DNA from: Dastarcus helophoroides
Lineage: Eukaryota; Arthropoda; Insecta; Coleoptera; Bothrideridae
Assembly (NCBI GenBank): GCA_028583605.1
Contig: CM053328.1
Coordinates: 33,215,578 to 33,279,577, forward strand
Length of the DNA: 64,000 nt
Direction of reading: 5' to 3'
Shown in pieces: positions 23,701-34,928 of this stretch; the stretch's first letter is position 1; the number at the start of each line of letters is the position of its first letter. The translations under genes and the position numbers were made by a program. The notes beneath the pieces are model-generated. The model was not told the origin of the DNA. It saw nothing but the letters and a program-made list of their open reading frames with translations, and ran no database searches.

Positions 23701-26700
23701 TTCGACGCAAATTCGACTTTTTTCTCCAAAATTCGAATTCCAAGTGAAAACTTTCAAAAAAATATTGAAATGTCTATCTTAGTTATCAAATATCAACTTT
23801 GATTAAGAATTTATTTTACTTTTAATCACGACATTTCAACTTTAAATTTATATTTTTAGAAAAACTTGATTTATAAAATTTTTACTAGTTTAAAAAGGTC
23901 AAGATTAAAGTCGAAATTTTGAAAAAAAAATGAGCTTAATGACTTAAGTTTATTTTTCAAAATTTTTACATTAGCACTGGTTCTAAATTCAGATTTTTTA
24001 AAAATATTCTGACTTTCTAGACATTTAATTTATAAAAATCCCCTGGCCATTTTGAGAAAATACTAAAAGGTTCAGGAAATATCAAAGTTTATTTTTTGAA
24101 TTTTGTTTCAAGACAAAATGTTAAGTGTTATTAGTTTTTGTTAATAGATTTTATCTTTTGGAAATGATAGATTTTTTTAAAAAAATTTTGACTTCAAACC
24201 TTTTATTTTCAAAAACTATGGCCTCTTTTTTCTTCGGATTTAGAGAGTAATTCTAAATGTCAACTTATTTCTAAAATTTCGAATTTAAAAAACTAAAAAT
24301 TTCGAGTTCGAATAGGTCACATTAAGAATTAACATATTCTAATTTTGTTCAGAAATTCACGTTTTTAAAAAAGTTAATATTTTCCGAAATGTTTAATAAT
24401 GAATTTTGGTTAGTTTTAAGTATAAACAGGGTCACAATTAAACTTTTTTAGAACGAGTTTGTCCACTCTAAATGTAGACTTTTCTGGACATTTCGAATTA
24501 AAATTCCAAATTCAAAAACTCAAGATTAAGTTCAAAATTTCGATATCAGACATTTTTTCACAAAAATTTTGGCGAAAATTTCGGGTTTCTAGAAAGAATT
24601 AATGTTTAAAAAAATATTTGTGGGTTTGAAGTAAATACCAAGATTTTAAACTTTGAATTTTGAGAAAAAATAGTAAAAGTACTAACATACTTCGTATTTA
24701 GCAAAAAATCTAATTCAATTTGAAAAAAGGTCGAAATTTTAAGATTAAAGGTAAAACATAAAAAAAACGATAAAGAACTTTATAGCAAAAACTTTTTTTT
24801 CGAAATTCGCAAGAATCAAATGCACTTCGACATTGCAAATTCAGATAGCAACAATAATACCCAAAATTGCCCAAAATAAAAAAACGTGGGAATTGAAGTT
24901 GTTGCCAGTTAGAAAAACAATTGGACGCGAAACTTGAACTTAAAAAAAAAACATCTAATTTTCCAGAATTTAGAAAGAATATCCTAATTCTAAATGTTCG
25001 GGTGCAAACTTTAAATTTAAGATAAAAGTTAAAATTATGAATTTGATTGAAATTTGAAAAAATTAAAAAAAAAAGGTTTTTCTGCAGCTGACTTCAAACT
25101 ATGTCTTTAAATAGAGCACTTTCTATAGGCATTTTTCATACAAAACTGCAGATTATAGAAGTCAAAGATAAATTTTAAAAAAGGAATATCTTTCGAGTAA
25201 TTTTATCATCTTACCCACACATCTGCTTTTATTTGGAAATCAAATTAAGATAAATAGGCAACATTGTTGTTAAATTACTTTGTTAGAATGCTAGAAGAGT
25301 TAGGCAATAATAATATTAATAGTAAAGTAGTATTGGACCGTGGCTTCTGAGCTCTAACCTAAACGCAAACAAAGACTAGGTAGTTTTAGCAGAAGGATCG
25401 CCTGGTTACGGGCCTGACCAGAATGATCTGGTTGCCTTCTTCCATGTATGACAACGGAATTCTAAAAAAGGGAAATTTCGACAAGAAAAAAACGAAGGGC
25501 CACAGGACGATTAGTATAGTGAATCGGCCCCAGGATATCTGGATCATCTTTTAAGGGTGTATTGCTTCTAGTAAGATACTTTGATTTTGCAAGTTTCAGA
25601 TCTCCATCTATTTCGGTTTTGGAAAAAAATCAAAAAAACCGAAAAATATTTTTTTCTTAAAAACTACTTAAGCGATTTGAATAAAATTTGAAAATATTAT
25701 AGAAATGTATAAAAGCTATATTAAAAAAATATTAATCCAAAATCTTTATGCTATTTAGGAGAAACGGGCAATTTTTTTCTAAATTATTTTTTTTCTTTAT
25801 GATAACGTTCTAGAACAATTTCGAAATAAACATTTTTTTTTCAAAAACCGCATAAAACCGATTTCAGTAAAATATGGAAACATAAAGATTTATAAATACT
25901 TTGCTCAAAAAAAATACTAGCTCTTAATTTTAATAATAATTGTTAGAAACAGTCAATCTTTTGCGATTTTTTTTCCTATGTGGTACGTTCTAGAACAGTT
26001 TTAAAGTTGACTTTCCTAATATGTTTTTTGATATAAAATAATATCTCGAATCTTAAAATTGATTGATAATTTACAAATAACAGTCGATTAATTTCATTGT
26101 TTTTTATATCATTAAAACAACAGAAACAAAACATCCAAATAAAGTATATGAATATTACTAAAATATTAAAATATTTAAGAAATAATTAAAACTATATTAG
26201 CAAAGATGTCAATAATTTTAGTTAAAATATCCTTTTGCATTTTAAAATACCAATATAACATGTGCATACAATTATTTATCAATATGTTTAACATTAATTT
26301 AATCAGAATTCAAAATCAATTTGCATTTTGTTTCCACATTTGGTGGGTGTTTTTTATCAATAATTTCGAACAAAGGCAAAATCTCAATGTATTGCTTTTA
26401 AATGTAGACATGTTTTATCTACTCCGTAGTAGTTCAGGAAAAACAGATGAAAAATCACCCCTGTTGCAAAAAAATTAAATACTACATTTTTATTTTAGAA
26501 ATAGCTTCACTTACGCTTAACAAATAAGTTTATAAAGTTCCCTACCAAGATCGTGTGGGGAACGGCCGCTATATTGACTTGAAGATGGAAAATTTTGTTT
26601 CTTTTCCAATAATTTCCACAATTTTGATCTAACAAAAAAATGTTTTTAAAAAAGTCGGAGAACTTTAAATTTTCTACAAAAAAGATATTAACCATTTTCT

Positions 26701-29700
26701 TTTAGAGTTAGTCGTTATTGAGGAAATATCTCACGAATAGCGTGCTTTCGGGTAGCCACACTCATTTCTGCACTACCCAAAATGTACAGATTTTGGCCTG
26801 TACTTTTTGAGCGATGTGCTCAGAAGGCCTAATCTACTTCACCTCTTCCGCTGAATTTGAGAATTTTTTTGGCGGGAGGGCTGTTTTTATTGGACTGAAT
26901 GTTACGTTTCTGAGTTAATTATCATTCACCTCCGTTATCGTCGTTTACACGTTGACGGGATCTAAATGAATAAATGTCTAAAACGAGATCAGATTACTTT
27001 TTGTAAAGACAGTTGGTCGATGGTGCATATTCTATACATTTTCACTAATTTTAGGAACAACAAAAGAAGCACAAAAGTATGTAATTAGGAGATTCTTGGT
27101 ATGTTAGGGCGCTACTAACTATGCAAGAATACTACTAGATTTGTTGGTGGTCGACATACGATACCGTTGAAACCTTTATACATACCACGATGCTTAAAAC
27201 CTTCGTAGATACTCTCATAATTATTTTTTTGATCACGACATGAAAGTAAATTATTAGATGAAGAACACAACATGGAGACCAATAAAAACATTGATGTTAA
27301 TCAATTACGAATTTAACCAAAGACGGAATAGTACATTAGACATCTTGGCACAATTAATTTAAAAAAACACATCACATGCTATACCTTTTAGGTGATGTTG
27401 AAATCAACGAAAATATCCAAAAGCATGACATTTTCCCAGTAACGACTAGATCTACGAAAAAATGGCAAATAACTTCTTTGAATCACATTCTAAGCTTTCC
27501 AACTTTTATAAAAAACATTTTTTGTTAGACTAAAATTGTGTTAGTTGTTAGCAAAAAAACGAAAATGTTCCATTTTAAGTAAATATGCTGGCCAATCTGC
27601 ACCTGATCTCGGTAAGGAACTTTCTGTACTTATTTGTTAAGTTGAAGTGAAGACATTTCTAATTTAGTATTTAATTATTTTGTAATAAAAATCCATTTTT
27701 CCTGGGCTATAGTAGCAATCCATATTTAGAGCCGCAACATTTGTTAAATCTAAGCTCTAAAAAATCGAAGATAAACAAAATTGTATTATTAGTATTTTGA
27801 TGACTAAATAAATGTTTTTAAAAAGGAATATTCTAAAATATTTTTGATGACTAAAAAAAACGTCGATACCACTGATCTCTGCTGGGTTATGGTATCCGTT
27901 GCAGCTGCTGCTGCACAGTAAGTATCACAATATTGAGAAATCAATAAGAACTATACTTGAATCTTGGTAGCACGGACTGGTCTTTGGTTATATTTAAAAA
28001 TTGATACACAAATCTTGTTCCCTGAAACGAAGAAAGATTAAAAAAAACACAGCAACAGTCCTTCAACGCGTTTCGATAGCCAAGGTATCATCTTCAGGGA
28101 GATACTCAATACTGTACAGTATCTCTTTAAAGATGATAGCTTGGCTATTGAAACGCGTTAGAGTAACTGTTGTGTTTTTAATCTTTCTTGGTTTCAGGGG
28201 ACAAGATTTGGGTAACAATTTTTTAAGTATTCTTGAATGTTAATAATTTTACTTAACATATCCTTTTTCGCTTTAACTTTAAAACATCAATACATCAGAT
28301 CAATCATAACCAATTTTAATTTTTTATAAAATTGCAGTTTAGAAAATTCTGTTCTATACACCATAACCATCGCGTCACTTGCTCTACTATCGATAAATAC
28401 AAAAAACTTGATTTTTCGCCATAAAATTATACCTAATACCTTAGATAACGGATGTCTAACAAATCAGTTGTAATATAGCATTTTGGATAGAAGAGAGTTT
28501 TTTCTAAACAAATTATCATTTGCTACATTTTGAAACGGCTATTAAGTTAACAATTCCCCATTGAATCACGTCTTTCCATCCGTCGATCTATGTGTACGTT
28601 TCTGATCATGCTACAGGTCGCAATTTTTTACCGATTTTTGATATTCATGTTTTTATGGTTTTCTAAGAATAGAAGCCCATTGTTTTGGAAGGAATCGCTC
28701 GAATTGTTTAGTAAATCATTTTACAAGCATATTGATTAATAATTGTAGATTATATTATATTGGTATTTTAAAATGCAAAAAATATTTTAAGTAAAATTAT
28801 CAAGATCTTAATATGTCTTGTTTATAATTTATTTTTTAATATACTTATAACATTTTAGTAAAAAAAATCTCATAATTTTTTTGAATATTTTGTTTCTGTT
28901 GTTTTTTTTTTGATATAAAACACATTGAAATAAATCCATGTTTAATTAATTTAAGGATTCGAGAGATTATTCTATATAAAAAAACACATTAAGTAAGTTA
29001 ACTCTAAAACTGCTCTAGAACGTCTCTAATAATTATTATTAAGGTTATAAAGGAGCTAATAGTTTTTTTTTGAGTAAAGCATTCATATACCTCTCCAATA
29101 TTTTCAAATTTCATTGAAACCGGTTTTACGCGATTTGAGAAAAAAATATATTCCTATTTTTTGTTTTTTTTTCCAATTTTTCCAAAAATAAATAAATAAA
29201 TAAAACCTTAAAACTTGCAAAGTTAAATTACCCTATTAGTAGGAATGAATATACTCTCTGAGATGAGCCCAAAATTCCTGAAACTGAAATATAAATCAAT
29301 TTTTTAATGAAAAAATCGGTTTCTATTTTTTTTTCAATATGGCGTACCTTTTTGATCAGTTTCAGAATTTGCGAGGGTATTCTACATCAAAAAAGACATA
29401 AACAGAAATTAGTTTAAAAATTGTTCTAGAACGTTATCATAACGAAAAGAAATAATTTTGAAAAAAATTGCCCGTTTTTCTTAAATAACATAATGATTAT
29501 AGACTATCAATTTTTTGGAATACAGCCTATATATATTTCTATTATGTTTCCAAATTTTATTCAAATCATTTAAGTCGTTTTTGAGAAAAAAAGTTTTCTA
29601 TTTTTCGATTTTTTTAGAATTTTTTCAAAAACTAAAACAGATAGAGATCTGAAACTTGCAGGATCAAAGAATCTCATTAGTAGCGACACATTCTCAAAAA

Positions 29701-32700
29701 ATAGTCCGGATATCTTTCTGGGGCCGATTCACTATGCTTATCGTCCGATGGCCTTTATAAAAAAAATGTCAAAATATTTAGAAACAACAGAGACTGATTA
29801 ACAAAAAGATTATTTTTTCAAAATTTCGAAACAAAACATCGAAATTTGGTGACAAAATTTACAAATCTTCGAGACAAAAGCAGAAATTTGGAAATTAGGA
29901 TAACATTTTTAGGAAAAGTCGAAATTTAATTTGTAAGCAAACTTCGAAATTTAGATTTATTGATGAAAGCCGCATTTAGATATGAAATTGAAATTTTGAG
30001 AATAAATAGGTTTTTCGAACGAAATCTTAGAAAAGAAAATCAGATTCTCTATTTAAAAATGGGACCACATGCCCATACATTTTAAGAATATAAAATTTTT
30101 AATCACCAGTCTTCCCATGTTAGGAAATCTTTAATTTTTTTGAATTAGTTCTTTATTCAAGAAATTTAAAATTACATTAAAGCTGACTGCGTTAACTTTC
30201 CATTTTTGTTAACTAAAGCTAGGGTTTCCTACAAAACGGCAATGTAAAAGAACGACCGTTGTTTGACCGCCGCTTTATGCCATGCAGTTGAGGGCAGAAC
30301 GGTCGCCTTGACGGTGAACATTGACGTAAAGTAAGAAAAGCGTTGCAGTAGAGTAGGTCGGCCGAGACTAGGGTTGTAAAATTGTCACGATTTGAGCTGT
30401 ATTGTTCTAATTTTCTGTATTTTTTTTAATAGTCACAAACTATTGTAACGCAATGTAAATATATCTAATAGAATTTAGAATAGAATTGTATAATTTAGTA
30501 AATAAAAAAAAGTTTCTAGAAGGATCTGATAAGGGGAAAGCGGCCGCGATAACGAAACAAATGGCAGATAAGCGTTCCAGAAATTTCGGCAAACGATAAG
30601 TCTTATCTGCCGAAAAGTTCTAGAAGCCGGGGGCCAAAACTATAAAAAGGCGGTCAGCTTTCCCTTGAGTCAGTTAGAATCAGTGCAATTAGTTGGGTTA
30701 GTAGAAGTGAGTTAATTGTAAATTGTTGAGTTCAGTAATAAAGTGGGTCTTATTCGATAAGTGTAATCAATTCGAACCGATAAGCCCGTAACACTATATT
30801 TATTTGTTGTTTTCCTTTTAGTCGACAAAGAAATTTTGAAACACGTGTCACTTCATTTTTAGTTGACAAAAATTATTTTTAGAGAACGTATTTTTCTTTA
30901 TTTTAGTAGACAACGTTGTATTTTAGGGTGTTGTATATATGTATATATAATTTTTTGGTTATATTTAGAGGTTTTTTGATCGGCAAAAATCATTTTTGGT
31001 CATGATGTTTTTTTAATTGGCAACGTAGCTGAAAACTAAAAATCTGTCTCATGAACGTATAAAGTATGTTGTTTTGCAAGACAAAATTTCTCTCTAAAAT
31101 TGATAACCTCTAATGATTCACAACAGACTTGTTCTTATACTCCAATTGCTTGTTTACAACCATCAGAATCCCCGCTAGGCCAAGGGGTTTTTATTACCAT
31201 AATTATTTCATAATATTGTTTACATTGACAAATCTGAGGTATTGAAAAAAGTTTGAAATAAAAATTATTCAGAATGTAATTTTGCAATGAACATAAATAA
31301 AAGCTAAATATACCATATCCATATATTTTCATTATAATGCAAAATTTCCCAAAAGAGGTACAGATTTCACAAACATCCTTTATTTCTTGGTAAAAATGGC
31401 CCCTAGATTTTTTTCCTAGAACGAAGTTTTCGATTAACATGTCCTTGAACATTTTTAATCAAAATAAAAAGAAAACAAATCACGCTACTGATTTTTTTTC
31501 AAAATAGATAAGGTTTTCATTAATACTTTTTATTCGTTAATAACAAATTTCTTCTCAACTTTTTTTGTCCGATGAATGGTTTTTGATAAAAAAAATAACA
31601 TGAATTTCTTTGCATTTCAAAGGGCCCTTGATATCCTTTTCTACAAAGTAATATGTCATTTTGAGAGAACTTTGGTCTTTGTGGATTATTAGGGAAAATT
31701 TAGGTTAGATAACTTAGATATGCATGTTTTTTTTTTAAATAAGTATTTTTAATAATTAATAAACCCATAGCATGAAATAAGTCAACATAATGATTTTTTA
31801 AAGGTAAATGATTTTTTAATGCAAAAACATTCGCCACCTAAAAAATTCAAGGGAGGATTTTTTTACCAAGAAGTTAAGGTTGTTTATGAAATTGGTACTT
31901 GTATTTAAACAACGCAGTGACTTGCCCTTTTTTCCGTTAAGATTACTCGGATTACTCAGGGACATTTTATTGCGGATGCCACTGATAGAAGTAGAACAAA
32001 TATTTTACTTGCAGAAAATGCATTTTTATGCCCAGTTATTATGTACCAAAATTCAAAAAAATATTTCAAACGGTACGTATGCAGATATAAACTTTTTTTT
32101 CTTAAAATCGTTCAAAAATTATGCCCCTTTAGTTTTAGCATTTTTTTCCAAAACGCCTTGTATACTCTAATTGCATGTTTATTGCCATCAAAATCCCCGC
32201 AGGCAAAGGGACTATTGCTATAGTAATTATTTCTAAACATTGTTTACATTACATTGAAATTCCTAGAGAAGACTGAGGTTTTGTCAAAATTTTCAACAAA
32301 AAATCCTTCAGAATGTAATGTTGCATTAAACACGAATAAAAACTCTAAATATGTCAATTTATAAACTGACATATACCTAATTAAATATGTTCTTACTCTT
32401 CTAATTTAAAGATTATGTCTGTAAAATTTTAAAATTGTTTCGAAAAGTATGGAAATTTTTCATCATACTGAAGAACAAATTCTATGTCATTTGGTATTTT
32501 CAAACTTTTTATTTAATAAAAATTGAATAATATAAAAGGGAGATATGATATTATATAAAACATGCTGCATATGCACATAATAAAAAAAAGTTAAATAAAT
32601 CATAGTAGCTACATTCCAACGTAAAATCGCAACGTAACGTATTAAATCGTGCTTGCAGTATCCTCACCGTACACAGCGGTCGCTTCGAAAGTGGGGTCGA

Positions 32701-33149
32701 CGTACTTTTTTGCAGCGGTAGCCCCTAACGTTCTGTAGGAAAACACTGATATTAGAAGCACGTGCACGGTTTTTGTTGACGTCACTCGACGTAACATTAC
32801 GGTCACTCTTTTACGTTACCGTTCTGTAGGAAACCCTAGCTTAAGAACTTTTATAAAAAGAGCGAGATTATGGTTTATGTTTCCGTTTTACCAGTTAGAT
32901 ACGGAATTCCAAAAAATTCCCTGATAACATCTCTTCTTGATAGCTTTCATAGATTGATTATATCTTTTTTAGAATTTCGTCGAAATGGATACCAAAATCG
33001 ATACCTTCGTGAGAAAACTGCACATGCTTTTAGAAGCTCGTTTTGCCCCTTTCGATTTTTCCAATATTAGTGGAATCAAGGATGAAATTGTTGGGCCTTT
33101 AAAATTAAAATGCTTGAAGTATGATGGAGACGGCGACCATTTAAATTAA
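17796..33149 (+). CDS. Divergent bromodomain protein, 6 coding exons, 692 aa
   Basis: Coding exons inferred from splice sites, all phase 0: 17796-18221, 18798-19262, 19985-20440, 21568-21993, 22307-22435 and 32973-33149 (stop). The first exon opens after a TTTTGCAG acceptor at 17773; the start chosen is the first ATG, MEQNRQDSN. Residues 1-142 are low complexity, rich in Gln, Pro and Tyr. Exon 2 (143-297) looks like a folded helical region with Trp/Cys residues and no family I recognise. Exons 3-4 are Ser/Thr-rich. Residues about 565-665 match a bromodomain: helix Z (TAIDTLEKIISEL), a short ZA loop, helix A (LDLISSKL), helix B (NEVIRDIYYIVNFYSMYYG), then helix C supplied by the last exon (DTFVRKLHMLLEARF). 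The acetyl-lysine-binding Asn appears to be replaced by Tyr, and the ZA loop is short, so histone reading may be altered. The family is not assigned. The last intron is 10.5 kb and full of transposons. Confidence is good for exons 2-5 and moderate for joining exon 6. Confidence 0.68.
19685..19932. mobile_element. hAT-type MITE a (intron 2 of bromodomain gene)
   Basis: Ends are CAGTGTTTTCCAACC and GGTTGGGAAACACTG, perfectly inverted over about 15 bp except one base. The flanks share TTCTA (19680-19684 and 19933-19937), not a clean 8-bp duplication. It has no coding capacity. Two relatives lie at 56231-56496 and 60490-60686. Confidence 0.75.
20640..21400 (-). pseudogene. Decayed non-LTR reverse transcriptase 3' part (intron 3 of bromodomain gene)
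   Basis: Two overlapping minus-strand frames (21385-21014 and 21017-20664) together cover the C-terminal part of an insect LINE ORF2. Landmarks are the post-catalytic strand region (FNASKTQ, LGVN, SWDDHV), the thumb (KLGFLFRAK, LTLYKAEVRP), the ALLDSIQRRAIR motif readable in a third frame near 21050, and the tail LEHRRMLGDLSLFYKYYHER with LIPP. At least two frameshifts lie between 21014 and 21060, so it is dead. It is antisense to the host gene. The catalytic YxDD half is absent, which is typical 5' truncation. The clade is Jockey/CR1-like by motif; not certain. Confidence 0.8.
22576..25416. mobile_element. Non-autonomous hAT element, 2.84 kb, TSD ACCAGAAT
   Basis: Left end CAGGCCCGTAACCTGG, right end CCTGGTTACGGGCCTG: inverted repeats matching at 14 or more positions and starting with CAG. 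An exact 8-bp target duplication ACCAGAAT lies at 22568-22575 and 25417-25424, the hAT hallmark. A 13-base G run follows the left terminus. The interior holds no transposase frame. It is AT-rich, degenerate DNA built of AAATTTTGA-like words, the same texture as the unbounded arrays elsewhere in the window. It sits in the last intron of the bromodomain gene. Confidence 0.88.
27965..28210. mobile_element. Palindromic hammerhead-like repeat, copy 5
   Basis: A nearly complete palindrome nested in the long-TIR element. The minus strand reads CTGAAGA, a hairpin GATAC/CTATC with a mismatch, GAAACGCGTT. The plus-strand arm reads TTAAAGATGATAGC, GGCTATT, GAAACGCGTTAGAG. Both ends carry the CCCTGAAAC/GTTTCAGGGG words. 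Confidence 0.6.
28380..28630. repeat. Dispersed repeat, related copy at 38570-38830
   Basis: The two regions share the order TCAGT-GTAAT, then ATTTGCT-CATTTTGAAAC-GCTATT, then CATCYGTC-ATCTATGTG-like text and CAGGT-AATTTTTTAC. It is an interspersed repeat of unknown class, seen here between the arms of the long-TIR element and again upstream of the Rab6-like gene. Confidence 0.5.
29754..30213. other. Intronic DNA, no feature
   Basis: AT-rich intronic spacer with the same GAAATTTTGA-type words. I see no exon with usable splice sites in phase 0, which would be needed to extend the bromodomain gene here. Confidence 0.5.
30444..30793 (+). mobile_element. Solo LTR 2 (same family as LTR 1), TSD CTAT
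   Basis: 350 bp, TGTAACG...GTAACA, flanked by CTAT on both sides (30440-30443 and 30794-30797). It contains a TATA box TATAAAAA at 30641, an initiator TCAGTT with its A 31 bp downstream, and AATAAA at 30737-30742. It is very similar to the LTR at 9350-9706, with few differences, so both are fairly young relative to the arrays. It is nested in the Harbinger-like element and therefore younger than it. It lies in sense orientation in the last intron of the bromodomain gene and could offer an alternative promoter or poly(A) site. Confidence 0.88.
31140..32350. repeat. Direct repeat inside the Harbinger-like element
   Basis: About 190 bp starting CCAATTGCTTGTTTAC near 31142, with AATCCCCGC, GGGG, TAATTATTTC, TTGTTTACATT and TTCAGAATGTAAT words. 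It is repeated about 1 kb later from 32165 with the same order of words. It indicates internal duplication of the element. Confidence 0.6.
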
Positions 33150-34928
33150 TTTTGGCGACAAAAAGCGCACTCCTTCAAGTCACAATTTATTATCTATTTT
33201 TACTTACTTTATTAAGATGGAATAAATAACTGCTCTACAATAAAGTTTTATAGATATTCTTTAAAGCTGAAAATACAAGTGATTTAATTTTCTACATTAT
33301 ACTCAATTTTTGCATAACGATAATAAAAAGTACAAAAAAAAATTCTAAAGTTACCTACATGTTAATCATATTTTCTTTCTAGTTACTAAGCTTATAATAG
33401 AAAAAAACGGATTTCCAATAATAGTTTCCCAATTGTTAAATATATTTAAATGTTATTGGAAATCTAGTAAACACTAAAATAACTGTTCTGTTTACGCTGC
33501 TTTTTCTCAGACCAACATATTTAAGTTACTTTAAAATATGTACTAAAAATTGTTATTAACCCAAAAATAAATAAGTTTTGATATATTTTTCATACAAGTT
33601 TTATCACTTTGCCAACAAAACAACAAAAATGTATTAAAATAAGCTGTCTGTTCTATTTATGTACTAAATAGTAAAATAGAAATTAATTTGTTAATATATT
33701 TATTGTGAAATGTAGTAAAAATATTAAAAATTACCTGCAGGATACTTGTGTTATTTTTTTAAGCTTTCACATTGAAAATAGATGTGGAGTTACCAACATT
33801 TTAATAATAATTAATTAATTAATAGGCGATCAGTGGGGAATAGGTGCTACAGAATACCTTGGATGGTGCAGGTAAGGACAATGGAGTACTTGCCCTTCTG
33901 ATGATATTCTTCTGACAGATAAATTAATTATAAATACCCAATTTGTATCCATAATTACTGATATCTTTAATAATAAATAGTATTTATGAATGGCTGATGT
34001 ATTTAAATATTTACCAAGCAAATCACAAAGTGACAATTATTAGTTAATCTTCCCTCAGGTTGGTACGGGGCATCATGTATATAGTCCTGCAATGAGGACT
34101 ATCACGTTTGAATTCGCCGCTAGAGGCGCTAGTGTAAGGTAAGGTATAGATATGATAAAGCGGAAAAGTAAGGCGGCTACTTGAAATGAATGAACAATTT
34201 TACGTTTTTCCGATTCTCGTCAGTTTGAAGCGTATAACGACATCCTTCGCGTGCATATATTTTCTGTGATTTTGGTGGCATAGCAATTATGAATTTCGTT
34301 AGTAACATCAACCTGATAAAAATAACACACTGATTCATGCCATTAAAATAGAATTAAAAAGTCTGGGTCCTCCTAAGGCAGATTTTCTGATTTAAACAAG
34401 TAGAAAATAATTCTAAAACCAGTAAAACCTTGCCAAGAATGTTCAACAGAAGTTTTACAATTTAGAACAGTGGTTATGCCAGTATTATGTCTTTGTCTTC
34501 CAATCTCCACGTGGGATCAGGAATTCATTCCTTTTACCCGTTCGTCGCTCTGTTCTTTCTATTAACAACTTTGTCTCCTCTCGTATGTTTCTGTTTGCTT
34601 TTTTTGCCTCTTTAGAAACTCAGACCTTCCATGTCTGCTTCTCTTTTTTCTGCAGACTTTACATATCTACCCTTTTTGTGCCATTCACTGAAAGCGCCCT
34701 CTTCACGCGTATGGAGCGCCTTGTTTTTCTTTCGCCTACTAGTCATTTGACGGGGAAACCATACAAAAACCCGGGATTAGTAGACTGCTTCCTGTCTTCT
34801 TGATTCTACTACTGATACTGATACTCTACTATCTTCAGTAGTTCCTGCATCTTCTCTATAAAGTTGTTAACTTCCTTTCTCGATGCTCATGAGCTGGAAA
34901 ATTGCATTATCATGTCACAAAATAATGC
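33150..34928. other. Gene-free interval, part LINE remnant
   Basis: From 33150 to about 34450 there is nothing I can annotate. From about 34450 to 34928 the minus strand is Lys/Arg-rich in broken frames. This looks like the decayed tail of the Jockey-like ORF1 that is better preserved just to the right. Confidence 0.4.

Larger units (their letters stand above)
25498..29753. mobile_element. 4.26-kb element with ~0.8-1.0-kb inverted arms
   Basis: Ends are GGCCACAGGACGATTAGTAT and the complement of GGCCATCGGACGATAAGCAT, followed by GTGAATCGGCCCCAG in both. Inverted similarity continues through landmarks such as GATAACGTTCTAGAACAATTT, CAACAGAAACAAAA and TTTTGCATTTTAAAATACCA, giving a left arm of about 25498-26295 and a right arm of about 28722-29753. 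The right arm is longer because a 350-bp part is repeated inside it. No target duplication is visible and no transposase is recognised. Between the arms lie a 90-codon unrecognised frame (26206-26478), a copy of the palindromic repeat (27965-28210) and a dispersed repeat (28380-28630). It could be a foldback-type or long-TIR DNA element. Confidence 0.72.
30217..32841. mobile_element. Harbinger-like TIR element with TAA target duplication, carrying a solo LTR
   Basis: Ends are AGCTAGGGTTTCCTACAAAA and the complement of AGCTAGGGTTTCCTACAGAA, with inverted similarity over about 43 bp into AACGTAAAAGA and GACCGT. TAA flanks it on both sides (30214-30216 and 32842-32844), the TWA duplication of PIF/Harbinger. 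The 3-bp duplication is short, so the superfamily is an inference. The solo LTR at 30444-30793 interrupts it. A segment at about 31140-31330 is repeated near 32155-32350. No transposase is seen. Its right end is 131 bp from the acceptor of the bromodomain gene's last exon. Confidence 0.7.

Noticed and set aside
24800..25100. A hAT transposase remnant inside the 22.6-25.4 kb element
   Set aside because: No frame of more than a few dozen codons and no hAT dimerisation motif could be read on either strand.
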